From positions 1 through 64,000 of the forward strand of contig NZ_JAHBDK010000075.1 in the NCBI RefSeq assembly GCF_019956415.1: a DNA stretch of 64,000 nt, given 5' to 3'. The position numbers and the translations under genes are program-made. Under the pieces are notes generated by a model that worked only from the letters and a program-made list of their open reading frames with translations, made no database searches and had not been told where the DNA came from. Below, piece after piece: positions 41,183 to 50,392 of this stretch (position 1 is the stretch's first letter; each line of letters opens with the position of its first letter). Source of the DNA: Pseudomonas sp. GL-B-19 (GTDB lineage: Bacteria; Pseudomonadota; Gammaproteobacteria; Pseudomonadales; Pseudomonadaceae).

Positions 41183-41273
41183 TGTGGGAGCGAGCCTGCT
41201 CGCGATGGCGGCGTGTCATTTAACGATACTGGCGACTGACACCCCCCCATCGCGATGCAGGCTCGCTCCCACA
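41183..41273. repeat. REP-type inverted repeat downstream of the aldo/keto reductase
   Basis: TGTGGGAGCGAGCCTGCTCG (from 41183) pairs imperfectly with the reverse complement ending at 41273. The right arm has CTGCATCG where the left has CTGCTCG. The same REP family is at 18201-18290 and 56756-56845. The next gene starts 107 bases later. Confidence 0.88.
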
Positions 41274-41379
41274 TGGGTCCGCATTGCTTATGTATCACTT
41301 CGAAACAATCTCGCCGCTTTTTGTTGGCTAAACTGGTCAAAATGCCCGTTTTTGACCGCCACCCGAGTCGACATCCCCC

Positions 41380-41826
41380 ATGCGAACCCACCTGCGTCTG
41401 GCCGCCCTGAGCGCCCTTCTCATTTCCTCCCTGGCCCAGGCCGCCGACCTGATCCCCATCGAAGTCCACCGCGACGCCAACTGCGGCTGCTGCAAAAAAT
41501 GGATCAGCCACCTTGAAGCCAACGGCTTCAAGGTTGAAGACCATGTCGAAACCAACATGAGCGAATTCAAGCAACAACACGGTGTGCCGCCGCGTCTGGC
41601 TTCGTGCCATACCGCTCTGATCAACGGCAAGTTTGTCGAAGGCCATGTCCCGGCAGACCAGGTGCTGGCCCTGAGCAAACGTGACGACCTGCTGGGCGTT
41701 GCCGCGCCGGGCATGCCCATGGGCTCCCCCGGGATGGAAATGGACGGCATGAGCGATGCCTACCAAGTGATCGGCCTGAAAAAGGACGGCACTGATGTCG
41801 TGGTGGCGGACTACCCCGCCCATTGA
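41380..41826 (+). CDS. Periplasmic DUF411 protein, probable metal-binding
   Basis: This is a 148-residue protein with a Sec signal peptide (LRLAALSALLISSLAQA, residues ~5-21). The mature part begins with the DUF411 pattern DANCGCCKKWISHLEANGF (~33-51), whose Cys pair (CGCC) is thought to bind copper or related metal. HTALINGKFVEGHVPADQ follows and the tail is Met/Gly-rich (GMPMGSPGMEMDGM), which also suits copper. It overlaps the YqaA-type gene by TGATG. A metal-resistance or metal-delivery role is a reasonable inference; no copper pump lies nearby. Confidence 0.88.
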   Translation: MRTHLRLAALSALLISSLAQAADLIPIEVHRDANCGCCKKWISHLEANGFKVEDHVETNMSEFKQQHGVPPRLASCHTALINGKFVEGHVPADQVLALSKRDDLLGVAAPGMPMGSPGMEMDGMSDAYQVIGLKKDGTDVVVADYPAH

Positions 41827-42260
41827 TGTCAGGTGCTTACTTCGGGCTGTTTTTCGCCGCGTTCGGTGCGGCGACGCTGCTGCCGTTGCAGTCCGAAGCG
41901 GTGCTGGTGGGGTTGTTGCTCAGCGACAAATACTGGGTCTGGTCGCTATTGGCCGTCGCCACGCTGGGCAACGTGCTCGGTTCGTTGGTGAACTGGTGGC
42001 TGGGACGCGGTATCGAACGGTTTCGGGAGCGGCGCTGGTTCCCGGTCAGCCCAAGTCATCTGGAAAAAGCGCGAAAGCATTATCAGCGCTACGGCCATTG
42101 GTCTTTACTACTGAGTTGGGTGCCAGTCATCGGTGACCCGCTGACGCTGGTGGCCGGCGTCATGCGCGAACCCTTGGGGCGATTCTTGTTAATCGTGACT
42201 TTGGCCAAGGCCGCCCGTTACGGCGTGCTGGCATTGGCCACGCTGGGCTGGATGGGTTGA
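41826..42260 (+). CDS. YqaA-type (DedA/VTT superfamily) inner-membrane protein
   Basis: This 144-residue protein has four hydrophobic segments. The core FGAATLLPLQSEAVLVGLLL is followed by LGNVLGSLVNWWLGRG, the conserved GN...N-xxxGR pattern of YqaA, and then WVPVIGDPLTLVAGVMREP. The family is related to DedA/SNARE-associated proteins but its transport activity is not settled. The ATG overlaps the DUF411 stop (TGATG), so the two are translated together. No metal link is proven. Confidence 0.88.
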   Translation: MSGAYFGLFFAAFGAATLLPLQSEAVLVGLLLSDKYWVWSLLAVATLGNVLGSLVNWWLGRGIERFRERRWFPVSPSHLEKARKHYQRYGHWSLLLSWVPVIGDPLTLVAGVMREPLGRFLLIVTLAKAARYGVLALATLGWMG

Positions 42261-42345
42261 ACGATCAAGCACGGCGATTGCCTGTGTTTAATCTCGCCCT
42301 AATCAGGCCGATCCAGCATCGGCCGGTTTCCTATGGAGTTCACCC

Positions 42346-43371
42346 ATGCCCCTTGCCCTCTCCCGATGGCTGCCCAGCCTGTTACTGTCCGCCGCGCTGC
42401 CCGTCCTCGCCCACGCCGAAGGGCCGGAATATGGCCCTGAACTGCAGGGCTTCGAATACCCCTACACCGTCAAGCACTTTGCCTTTGAGTCCCAGGGCAA
42501 ATCCTTGCAAATGGGTTACATGGACGTCGCCGCCCATGGCAAGGCCAACGGTCGCAGTGTCGTGCTGATGCATGGCAAAAACTTCTGCGGCGCGACCTGG
42601 GACAGTTCGATCAAAGCCCTCAGCGAAGCCGGCTACCGGGTCATCGCCCCGGACCAGATCGGTTTCTGCACCTCCAGCAAACCCGACCACTATCAGTACA
42701 GCTTCCAGCAACTGGCGACCAACACCCAGCAGCTGCTCAAAGCCTTGGGCATCCAGAAAGCCAGCCTCCTCGGTCACTCCACCGGCGGCATGCTCGCCAC
42801 CCGGTACGCGTTGCAATACCCCGAGCAAGTCGAACAACTGGCGCTGGTCAATCCCATTGGCCTGGAAGACTGGAAAGCCCTCGGCGTGCCCTACCGCACC
42901 GTCGATCAATGGTACGAGCGCGAACTGAAGCTCAGCGCCGATGGCATCCGCACCTATGAACGCAACACCTATTACGGTGGCCGCTGGAAGCCGGAATTCG
43001 AGCGTTGGGTCGACATGCTCGCAGGCCTGAACAAAGGCCCGGGGCATACGCAAGTCGCGTGGAACTCGGCGCTTATTTACGACATGATTTTCACCCAACC
43101 GGTGTACTACGAATTCAAAGACCTGAAGATGCCGACGCTGTTGCTGATCGGAACGTCTGATACCACGGCGATCGGCAGTGACATTGCCTCGCCCGAGGTC
43201 AAGGCGAAGCTCGGTCATTACGACGTGCTCGGCAAGCAAGTGGCCCAACTGATTCCGCAGTCGACCCTGGTCGAATTCCCCGGCATGGGCCATGCGCCGC
43301 AGATGGAAGAACCGGCGCAATTCCACAAGGCCTTGCTTGACTGGCTGAACAAAACCAACCCGGTTCATTGA
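42346..43371 (+). CDS. Secreted alpha/beta hydrolase
   Basis: This 341-residue protein has an N-terminal signal peptide (SRWLPSLLLSAALPVLAHA) with a likely cut before EGPEYG, so it is periplasmic or exported. The nucleophile elbow is LLGHSTGGML near residue 142. The acid is in LLIGTSDTTAIG and the His in FPGMGHAPQMEEP, in the usual order. The oxyanion region reads VLMHGKNFCGATWDS. It could be an esterase, lipase or haloperoxidase-like enzyme. GGAG-type site TATGGAG is upstream. The D-2-hydroxyacid dehydrogenase follows after 13 bases in the same orientation. Confidence 0.9.
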   Translation: MPLALSRWLPSLLLSAALPVLAHAEGPEYGPELQGFEYPYTVKHFAFESQGKSLQMGYMDVAAHGKANGRSVVLMHGKNFCGATWDSSIKALSEAGYRVIAPDQIGFCTSSKPDHYQYSFQQLATNTQQLLKALGIQKASLLGHSTGGMLATRYALQYPEQVEQLALVNPIGLEDWKALGVPYRTVDQWYERELKLSADGIRTYERNTYYGGRWKPEFERWVDMLAGLNKGPGHTQVAWNSALIYDMIFTQPVYYEFKDLKMPTLLLIGTSDTTAIGSDIASPEVKAKLGHYDVLGKQVAQLIPQSTLVEFPGMGHAPQMEEPAQFHKALLDWLNKTNPVH

Positions 43372-43384
43372 TGAGGTAACGCTG

Positions 43385-44338
43385 ATGGCGGTGCAGATTG
43401 CGGTAATCGATGACTGGCAGGATGTCGCGCGCGACGTGGTGGACTGGTCAGTGCTGGACAGCGTTGGCGAGGTCAGTTTTGTTCACGACTACCCGGCCGA
43501 CAACGAAACCCTGGCCGAGCGTCTGGGCTCCTATGAGGTGATCTGCGTGATGCGCGAACGCACCTGGTTCGATGAGGACCTGTTGCGCCGGTTGCCAAAA
43601 CTCAAGCTGCTGGTCACCGGCGGCATGCGCAACGCTGCGCTGGACTTCAAAGCGGCCGCTACTTTGGGCATTCAAGTCTGCGGCACCGACAGCTACAAAC
43701 ACGCCGCGCCGGAACTGACCTGGGCGCTGATCATGGCCGCCACCCGCAACCTCGTGGCCGAAGCCAACGCCTTGCGCGCCGGTCTATGGCAGCAAGGACT
43801 CGGCGGGGATTTACACGGCAAAACCCTGGCGATCCTCGGGTTGGGCAGCATCGGCAAGCGCGTTGCGCAATTCGGGCAAGTGTTCGGCATGCGGGTGATT
43901 GCCTGGAGCGAAAACCTGACCAGCGACGCGGCTGCCGAAGTCGGCGTGACCTATGTCAGCAAGCAGGAATTGTTTGAACAGGCCGACGTGCTGTCGGTGC
44001 ATCTTGTGCTCAGTGAGCGCAGCCGTGGCCTGGTCGACGCCCAGGCGCTGGACTGGATGAAACCCACGGCGCTGCTGGTCAATACCGCCCGTGGGCCGAT
44101 TGTGGATGAGGCGGCGCTGGTCAAGGCGTTGCAGAAGAATCGCTTGGCCGGGGCGGCCCTGGATGTGTTTGAAGTGGAGCCATTGCCTGAACATCATCCG
44201 TTCAGGACCCTGGAGAATGTGTTGGCGACGCCGCATGTCGGGCATGTGAGCCGGGAGAACTACCAGCCGTTCTTTTCGCAGATGATCGAGGATATTCAAG
44301 CGTGGTCGGCGGGGAAACCGATTCGGGTTTTCACTTAG
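43385..44338 (+). CDS. D-isomer specific 2-hydroxyacid dehydrogenase
   Basis: This is a 317-residue NAD(P)-dependent dehydrogenase. The Rossmann motif is LAILGLGSIGKRVAQFG near residue 146. The substrate and catalytic residues are Arg in LLVNTARGPIVDE (~238), Glu in DVFEVEPLPEHHPFR (~265) and His in TPHVGHVSREN (~285). It would reduce a 2-keto acid to the D-2-hydroxy acid or the reverse. It probably forms an operon with the alpha/beta hydrolase 13 bases upstream, which might release a hydroxy acid for it (inference). The substrate is unknown. Confidence 0.92.
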   Translation: MAVQIAVIDDWQDVARDVVDWSVLDSVGEVSFVHDYPADNETLAERLGSYEVICVMRERTWFDEDLLRRLPKLKLLVTGGMRNAALDFKAAATLGIQVCGTDSYKHAAPELTWALIMAATRNLVAEANALRAGLWQQGLGGDLHGKTLAILGLGSIGKRVAQFGQVFGMRVIAWSENLTSDAAAEVGVTYVSKQELFEQADVLSVHLVLSERSRGLVDAQALDWMKPTALLVNTARGPIVDEAALVKALQKNRLAGAALDVFEVEPLPEHHPFRTLENVLATPHVGHVSRENYQPFFSQMIEDIQAWSAGKPIRVFT

Positions 44339-44352
44339 GACCGAGTCAAATT

Positions 44353-44433
44353 CTTCGCTGGCAAGCCAGCTCCTACAGGGTATGCGCGAACCCTGTAGGA
44401 GCTGCGGTGCGACGATTCGACTTGCCAGCGAAG
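44353..44433. repeat. REP-type repeat upstream of the glgA region, two nested hairpins
   Basis: The outer arms CTTCGCTGGCAAG (44353-44365) and CTTGCCAGCGAAG (44421-44433) are perfect. The inner arms AGCTCCTACAGGG (44368-44380) and CCCTGTAGGAGCT (44391-44403) form a second hairpin. The GCTGGCAAGCCAGCTCC type belongs to a second REP family that also occurs at 59150-59202. Confidence 0.88.
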
Positions 44434-44920
44434 GGGCCATCAAGCACACCCAACAAACTGAATCTAACGCACCGCAACAGTGCAACCCCACCGCCCAACC
44501 CGCCCACTTTTGTGACTTGCCAGTCCTGTTTTGACCCACCTCCAAAAATAAACCTGCACTTCGTCGGTGCGGTCACCCCTTCGTCACGCGGTTCTTTTAC
44601 CCTCTGAAAACTGATTGTCGAACAATTTCACCAGATGACCCGCCCCGCTCTAGGATCTGGCCTAGACTCATTTTCGCGAGGTAAAACCGGTCGGTCATCT
44701 GGTTGTAAAAAACTCGAAACTTTCAGTCTTGGCCATGGGTCAGGGTAAAGGTAGGGCCAACGCGACTGGTGCATTCCTTGCAACGGCCCCTCCACCCATC
44801 TGCTTCACCGCATTGGGCAGCATTTGCTACCGATGCGTGCGCGTTTGCGCCCGGCCGCAGGATTTGGCCACACCGTTTGTGCCAGACCTAAGAATTAGAT
44901 CAACACCACGGGAGATTCAT
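44434..44920 (+). other. Long leader region of glgA without a recognised gene
   Basis: This 487-base stretch holds no gene I can support. A frame reading in phase with glgA from 44729 is low in typical codon use and not needed. A weak AlgU/RpoE-like pattern is AAACTT (44717-44722) with TCAGG (44740-44744), 17 bases apart; such control would fit osmotic stress. The long distance to the ATG suggests a long 5' untranslated region. Confidence 0.3.
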
Positions 44921-46507
44921 ATGACAAGTGCGGCTTTAGATATTCAGGGTGAACGTGCTCAGCAGCAGGTCGGCGAATCGAGCGCCGTGAATGCACCGAG
45001 CGCGCAATCAATCAGCGTCCCTGGCACCAAGACGCTGACACCGGCTGCCAGTCAGAATCCGAACAGAAAGAAAGTGTTGTTTGTCACCTCCGAGATTGCC
45101 GATCTGGTTAAGACCGGCGGTCTGGGCGACGTTTCCGCCGCACTGCCACGCGCCATGTCGCACCTGCACGATGTGCGGGTCCTCATCCCCGGCTACCCGC
45201 AAGTGCTGCACAGCGAAAACCCGATCCACATCATTGGTGAACTGGGTGGGCACGCCGCACTGCCAGCCTGCAAGATCGGGCGCATGGACATGCCGGACGG
45301 TCTGGTCATCTATGTGTTGATCTGCCCTGAGCTCTACGAGCGAGAAGGTTCGCCTTACGGCGCCAACAATGGCCGCGACTGGCCAGACAACCACATTCGT
45401 TTCGCCCGCCTGGGCCTCGCTGCTGCGGATATCGCCGCCAATCTCGCACAAATTCACTGGTGCCCGGATCTGGTGCACGCCCATGACTGGCCGGCGGGCC
45501 TGGCACCTGCCTACATGCACTGGCGTGGGCAGCGCACCCCGACCCTGTTCACCATCCACAACCTGGCCTACCAGGGCGTGACCAGCCTCGGCTCGTGCCC
45601 CGAGCTGGGGATTCCCGCGCACGCCCTGCAACAGGAAGGCATGGAGTTCTACGGCAAGATGTCGTTCCTCAAGGCCGGCATGGCCTATTCGAGCCACATC
45701 ACCACCGTCAGCGCCACCTATGCCCAGGAAATCACTACGCCGGCCTTCGGCTGTGGCCTCGACGGCTTTCTCGCCGCCAAGACCCAGCAAGGCCTGCTGA
45801 GTGGCATCCCCAATGGCATTGATGAAAGCTGGGACGCGGCCACGGACTCGCACCTGTTCTGCCCTTTCAGCATCGGTGACTGGGACGGTAAAGCCGTCAA
45901 CGCCGCGCATGTACGCGAGCTGTTCGGCCTGGCTGATTCCGAAGGTCCCTTGTTTGCCGTGGTTTCGCGTCTGGTCTATCAGAAAGGCCTGGACCTGACC
46001 GAAGCGGTCTCCGAATACATCGTCAAATCCGGAGGCCAGATTGCAATCATCGGCCGTGGCGAGCCGGAGGAAGAACAAGCCATGCGTGAACTGGCCCTGC
46101 GTTTTCCAGGGCAGATCGGCGTGCGCATCGGCTTCAACGAAACCGACGCCCGGCGCATGTTCGCCGGCAGCGATTTCCTGCTGATGCCCTCGCGTTATGA
46201 ACCCTGCGGCCTGAGCCAGATGTACGCCCAGCGCTTCGGCTCGTTGCCGGTAGCACGCAACACCGGCGGCCTGGCCGACACCATTGAAAACGGCGTGACC
46301 GGTTTCCTCTTCGATGAATCCACGGTCGAGAGTTATCAGGAGGCCCTGAGCCGCGCGTTCAAGGTGTTCGCCTTCCCCGACCTGCTCCATGCCATGCGGT
46401 GCCGGGCCATGGCCGCGCCTTTCAACTGGTGCAAGGCGGTGGAACCCTACGCCGAACTCTACGAACAGCTTGTGGCTAAGGCTTTGGGTAAATCGGGCCG
46501 ACAGTAA
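44921..46507 (+). CDS. glgA: Glycogen synthase (GT5)
   Basis: This 528-residue enzyme adds glucose from ADP-glucose to alpha-1,4-glucans. The start is ATG 44921 with GGGAG six bases upstream. The N-terminal ~48 residues are a hydrophilic extension (Ser/Thr/Gln-rich) not seen in E. coli GlgA. The ADP-glucose loop is KTGGLGDV at residues 64-71 (family KxGGL). The C-terminal lobe has SRYEPCGLSQMYAQRFGSLP and RNTGGLADTI with the conserved Glu. It is the first gene of the glg/tre operon. In P. aeruginosa GlgA is reported to supply linear glucans for TreYZ. A 487-base leader precedes it. Confidence 0.95.
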   Translation: MTSAALDIQGERAQQQVGESSAVNAPSAQSISVPGTKTLTPAASQNPNRKKVLFVTSEIADLVKTGGLGDVSAALPRAMSHLHDVRVLIPGYPQVLHSENPIHIIGELGGHAALPACKIGRMDMPDGLVIYVLICPELYEREGSPYGANNGRDWPDNHIRFARLGLAAADIAANLAQIHWCPDLVHAHDWPAGLAPAYMHWRGQRTPTLFTIHNLAYQGVTSLGSCPELGIPAHALQQEGMEFYGKMSFLKAGMAYSSHITTVSATYAQEITTPAFGCGLDGFLAAKTQQGLLSGIPNGIDESWDAATDSHLFCPFSIGDWDGKAVNAAHVRELFGLADSEGPLFAVVSRLVYQKGLDLTEAVSEYIVKSGGQIAIIGRGEPEEEQAMRELALRFPGQIGVRIGFNETDARRMFAGSDFLLMPSRYEPCGLSQMYAQRFGSLPVARNTGGLADTIENGVTGFLFDESTVESYQEALSRAFKVFAFPDLLHAMRCRAMAAPFNWCKAVEPYAELYEQLVAKALGKSGRQ

Positions 46508-46520
46508 GAGGTTTTCAACG

Positions 46521-48317
46521 ATGCCGTTACGGACCCTTGAGACCTGGCCCCACGGCGCAATCATGCTGGACGCAGAGCACACGCGTTTTGCCTTGTGGGC
46601 GCCTGATGCGTTTTACGTCAGTGTCGAACTGGAAAATGGACAATCCCTGCCGTTGCTGCCTCAGGCTGACGGCTGGTTCGTGATCAAGACCCGCTGCCCG
46701 GCGGGGACCCGTTACCGCTACAACATCGATGGCGAGCTGGAGGTGCCGGACCCGGCCTCCCGCGCGCAAGCCGGGGATATCGACAGCCACAGCGTGGTGG
46801 TCGATCCGCTGGCTTATCAATGGCAACACAACACCTGGCACGGTCGGCCATGGAACGAGGCGATCATCTACGAGCTGCACGTCGGTGTGCTCGGCGGTTT
46901 CAGTGCCGTCGAGCAACATCTTTCGCGCCTCGTCGAACTCGGCATCACGGCGATTGAACTGATGCCCTTGGCGCAATTCCCCGGTGAGCGCAATTGGGGT
47001 TACGACGGCGTCCTCCCTTACGCACCCCAGGCATCCTACGGTTCGCCCGAACAACTCAAACACCTGATTGACACCGCCCATGGCCTCGGCCTGGCGGTGA
47101 TTCTCGACGTGGTTTACAACCACTTCGGCCCGGATGGCAATTACCTGCACCACTACGCCAAGGGCTTTTTCCGCGAAGACAAGCACACGCCGTGGGGGGC
47201 GGCCATCGACTTCCGGCAGCGTGAGGTGCGGGACTTTTTCATCGACAACGCGTTGATGTGGCTACTGGAGTATCGCTTTGACGGTTTGCGCCTGGACGCG
47301 GTGCACGCCATTGAAAGCCCGGACTTCCTTGAAGAACTGGCCCAACGTGTTCGCCAGCAAACCGGGCCCACACGCCATGTGTGGCTGATGGTGGAAAACG
47401 AACACAATGAAGCCAGCCTGCTGGAACAGGGTTTCGATGCGCAGTGGAACGATGACGGTCACAACGCCCTGCACGTGTTGCTGACCGGCGAAACCGACGC
47501 CTACTACGCCGATTACGCCGAGCAGCCCACCGAACAACTCGCTCGCTGCCTGAGCCAGGGTTTTGTGTTTCAGGGCCAACTCAACCGCCACGGTAAGCCG
47601 CGAGGTGAGCCCTGTGGTCATTTGCCGCCGACTGCCTTTGTGCTGTTTCTGCAAAACCATGACCAGATCGGCAACCGTGCGTTAGGCGAACGGCTGCATC
47701 AACTGACCCACCCTGATGCGCTTTACGCCGCCACCGCATTACTGCTGTTGTCGCCGATGATCCCGCTGATGTTCATGGGAGACGAATTCGCAGCGCAGGC
47801 ACCGTTCCTCTTTTTCACCAGCCACCACGGTGAACTGGCAGAACAGGTGCGCGAAGGTCGACGCAACGAGTTCGCGGCGTTCAGCGCCTTTGCCGATCCG
47901 CACAAGCGTGAGCAGATTCCCGACCCAAATGCGCCCCAGACCTTTGAAGCGTCGCAACCGAAGCTGAACGCCAGCGCTCTGCCGGCCATTCACGATGTGT
48001 ATCGCCACCTGTTGCAGCTGCGCCACCAGCACCTCATCCCTCGCCTGCCTGGTACCCAGGCACTGGGCGCCCATGTGTTGGGGCACGGTGCGGTGAGCGC
48101 ACGCTGGCGGCTGGGCGATGGCAGTGAGCTGCGCATTGACCTGAACCTCAGCGACACGCCGGTGGTCCACACCCCAGAGGTCGACACCATCTTACTGTTC
48201 GAACACCCGCCCCATTCAGCCGGCCTGTTACGCCAGGGCAAACTTGCCCCGTATTGTGCGTTAGTCAGCCTCACCGCCGCAGCCCCTTTGCTACCCCCGG
48301 ATGGAGAGCGCCCATGA
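46521..48317 (+). CDS. treZ: Malto-oligosyltrehalose trehalohydrolase (GH13)
   Basis: This 598-residue enzyme releases trehalose from the end of malto-oligosyltrehalose made by TreY. The ATG at 46521 follows AGAGG. An N-terminal beta-sandwich (RFALWAPDAFYVSVELENGQ) precedes the GH13 barrel. The barrel has LDVVYNHFGPDGNY, the nucleophile Asp in RFDGLRLDAVHAI, the acid/base Glu in WLMVENEHNEA, and FLQNHDQIGNRALGE. Its length and the FGPDGNY style match TreZ rather than GlgB. It overlaps malQ by ATGA. It acts with treY three genes on. Confidence 0.95.
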   Translation: MPLRTLETWPHGAIMLDAEHTRFALWAPDAFYVSVELENGQSLPLLPQADGWFVIKTRCPAGTRYRYNIDGELEVPDPASRAQAGDIDSHSVVVDPLAYQWQHNTWHGRPWNEAIIYELHVGVLGGFSAVEQHLSRLVELGITAIELMPLAQFPGERNWGYDGVLPYAPQASYGSPEQLKHLIDTAHGLGLAVILDVVYNHFGPDGNYLHHYAKGFFREDKHTPWGAAIDFRQREVRDFFIDNALMWLLEYRFDGLRLDAVHAIESPDFLEELAQRVRQQTGPTRHVWLMVENEHNEASLLEQGFDAQWNDDGHNALHVLLTGETDAYYADYAEQPTEQLARCLSQGFVFQGQLNRHGKPRGEPCGHLPPTAFVLFLQNHDQIGNRALGERLHQLTHPDALYAATALLLLSPMIPLMFMGDEFAAQAPFLFFTSHHGELAEQVREGRRNEFAAFSAFADPHKREQIPDPNAPQTFEASQPKLNASALPAIHDVYRHLLQLRHQHLIPRLPGTQALGAHVLGHGAVSARWRLGDGSELRIDLNLSDTPVVHTPEVDTILLFEHPPHSAGLLRQGKLAPYCALVSLTAAAPLLPPDGERP

Positions 48318-50392
48318 GCGATGCGCAACTTGAAATACTGGCCAGCCGCGCAGGCCTGGCCGTCGATTGGATCGACGCCAATGGCCGCCCGCAGAAAGTC
48401 GGCCCGTCAGTCTTGCGCGCCGTGCTCACGGGCCTGGGGCATCCGGCCGGCAGCGCCCAGGAAATCGACGCGAGCCTGCTGGAACTGCAAGCCGCCCAGC
48501 AGACCCACCGCCTGCCGCCGCTGATGACGGTTGACGTCGGTGTCGGTCTCGATCTGGCGCGCTACTTTGAACCCGAAACGCCCTGCGACGTTCATCTCGA
48601 AGACGGCTCGCGGATCTACCTGAAGCTCGATGCACACGCGGTGCTGCCGGGGTTGATTCCGGTCGGCTACCAGCATGTCAGCATCGATGGGCAATCCTTC
48701 ACCCTCGCCGTGGCACCTGAACGCTGCTATAGCGTCGGCGATGCCGTGGACAATCCGATCCCGCGCACCTGGGGACTGAGCGTGCAGCTGTACTCACTGC
48801 GGCGTGCCGGCGATGGCGGTTTCGGCGATACCCAGGCACTGGAAGACCTCGCCCGGGTGGCCGGTGAACGCGGCGCCGAAGCGTTGGCGATCAGTCCGTT
48901 GCACGCGATGTTCGGCAGCGACACCCAGCGCTACAGCCCTTACTCGCCCTCCAGTCGCTTATTTCTCAACAGTCTTTACGCCGCGCCCGGCGCCATCCTC
49001 GGGGAGCGGGCGATGCGCACGGCGATTGACGCCACCGGGCTCGCCGCCGAACTGCAGCAGCTTGAAGAACGGCCGTTGATTGACTGGCCCGTGGCCGCGC
49101 ACGCCAAACACCGAATTTTGCAGGCGTTGTACGACGGCTTTATTCACGGCGAACACCCCTTGCATGAAGACTTCAGCAGTTTCCGCCATGCCTCGGGCGA
49201 AGCACTGGAAAATCATTGCCGCTTCGAAGCTCTCCAAGAAGCCCGCGCCACCCTGGGAGAAAGCCTCGATTGGCGCGAATGGCCCGAACAATGGCGCGAC
49301 CCGCGCAGCGTCGCCCTTGCCGAGTTCGCTGAAGAGAACGCCACACGCATCGGCTTCTTCGCCTTCTGCCAGTGGCTGATCACCCGTTGTCTTGAGCGCG
49401 CGCAAGCCGCCGCCCGCAGTGCCGGCATGAGCATCGGGCTGATTGCCGACCTCGCCGTCGGTGCCGATGGCGGCGGTAGTCAGGCCTGGAGTCGCCAGGA
49501 CGAACTGCTCGCCTCGCTGACGGTGGGTGCGCCACCGGACATCCTCAACCGCACCGGCCAGGGCTGGGGCATTTCCGCGTTTTCGCCCGAAGGTCTGGTG
49601 CGCAACGGGTTTCGCGCGTTTATCGAAATGCTGCGCGCCAATTTCGCCCACGCCGGCGGCCTGCGGATCGACCACATCATGGGCCTGCAACGGCTGTGGG
49701 TGATCCCCAACGGCGCGCCTCCCCGCGATGGTGCCTATCTTTACTACCCCGTCGACGATTTGCTGCGTCTGCTGACGCTCGAATCCCATCGTCATCAAGC
49801 CATTGTGCTGGGCGAAGACCTCGGCACCGTGCCTGACGGCCTGCGGGAAAAACTCATCGCGCGCTCGATCCTCGGTATGCGTGTGTTGTTGTTTGAACAG
49901 GATAACGCCCACTTCAAGCCCATCCTCGACTGGCCGGATAACGCGCTGGCGACCACCAGCACCCATGACTTGCCGACGCTCAATGGCTGGTGGCATGGCC
50001 GCGACATCGACTGGCACGCCCGCCTCGGCCTGACAGACGCCAGCGGCGAAATCGAATGGCGCCAACACCGCGAGCGCGAACGTGAAGGCCTGCGTCGGGT
50101 GTTGAGCGAAGACCCACAGAACTTTCGTGAGGAGTCCTACGAAACCGATCAGGTGCTCGACGCCAGCGTCCGGTTCCTCGGGCATACCCGCGCGCCCTTG
50201 GTGTTGCTGCCACTGGAAGATGCCTTGGGCATTGAACAGCAGGCGAACCTGCCCGGTACCATCGACACCCACCCCAACTGGTCACGGCGCCTGCCCGGCG
50301 ACAGCGAAGCCCTGCTCGATGACCCTGACGCGGCCCGGCGCCTGGAACTGCTTGCCTGCGCGCGGCTTCAAGCGGGCGAGCGTGACCAATGA
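48314..50392 (+). CDS. malQ: 4-alpha-glucanotransferase (GH77 amylomaltase)
   Basis: This is a 692-residue amylomaltase that transfers maltosyl or longer glucan segments among alpha-1,4-glucans, giving glucose and long chains. The GH77 core is clear: IGLIADLAVGADGGGSQAWS, HAGGLRIDHIMGLQRLWVIP (nucleophile Asp), AIVLGEDLGTVPDG (acid/base Glu) and ATTSTHDLPTLNGWWHG (transition-state Asp). ATG 48314 overlaps the treZ stop (ATGA). The start of treY overlaps its end in the same way. It likely recycles short oligosaccharides left by TreZ and GlgX. Confidence 0.94.
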   Translation: MSDAQLEILASRAGLAVDWIDANGRPQKVGPSVLRAVLTGLGHPAGSAQEIDASLLELQAAQQTHRLPPLMTVDVGVGLDLARYFEPETPCDVHLEDGSRIYLKLDAHAVLPGLIPVGYQHVSIDGQSFTLAVAPERCYSVGDAVDNPIPRTWGLSVQLYSLRRAGDGGFGDTQALEDLARVAGERGAEALAISPLHAMFGSDTQRYSPYSPSSRLFLNSLYAAPGAILGERAMRTAIDATGLAAELQQLEERPLIDWPVAAHAKHRILQALYDGFIHGEHPLHEDFSSFRHASGEALENHCRFEALQEARATLGESLDWREWPEQWRDPRSVALAEFAEENATRIGFFAFCQWLITRCLERAQAAARSAGMSIGLIADLAVGADGGGSQAWSRQDELLASLTVGAPPDILNRTGQGWGISAFSPEGLVRNGFRAFIEMLRANFAHAGGLRIDHIMGLQRLWVIPNGAPPRDGAYLYYPVDDLLRLLTLESHRHQAIVLGEDLGTVPDGLREKLIARSILGMRVLLFEQDNAHFKPILDWPDNALATTSTHDLPTLNGWWHGRDIDWHARLGLTDASGEIEWRQHREREREGLRRVLSEDPQNFREESYETDQVLDASVRFLGHTRAPLVLLPLEDALGIEQQANLPGTIDTHPNWSRRLPGDSEALLDDPDAARRLELLACARLQAGERDQ

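Noticed and set aside
45008..46582. 524-codon minus-strand open frame
   Set aside because: It is opposite glgA, with no motif or ribosome site.
48959..50272. 437-codon minus-strand open frame
   Set aside because: It is opposite malQ, whose GH77 residues are intact, and shows no family motif of its own.
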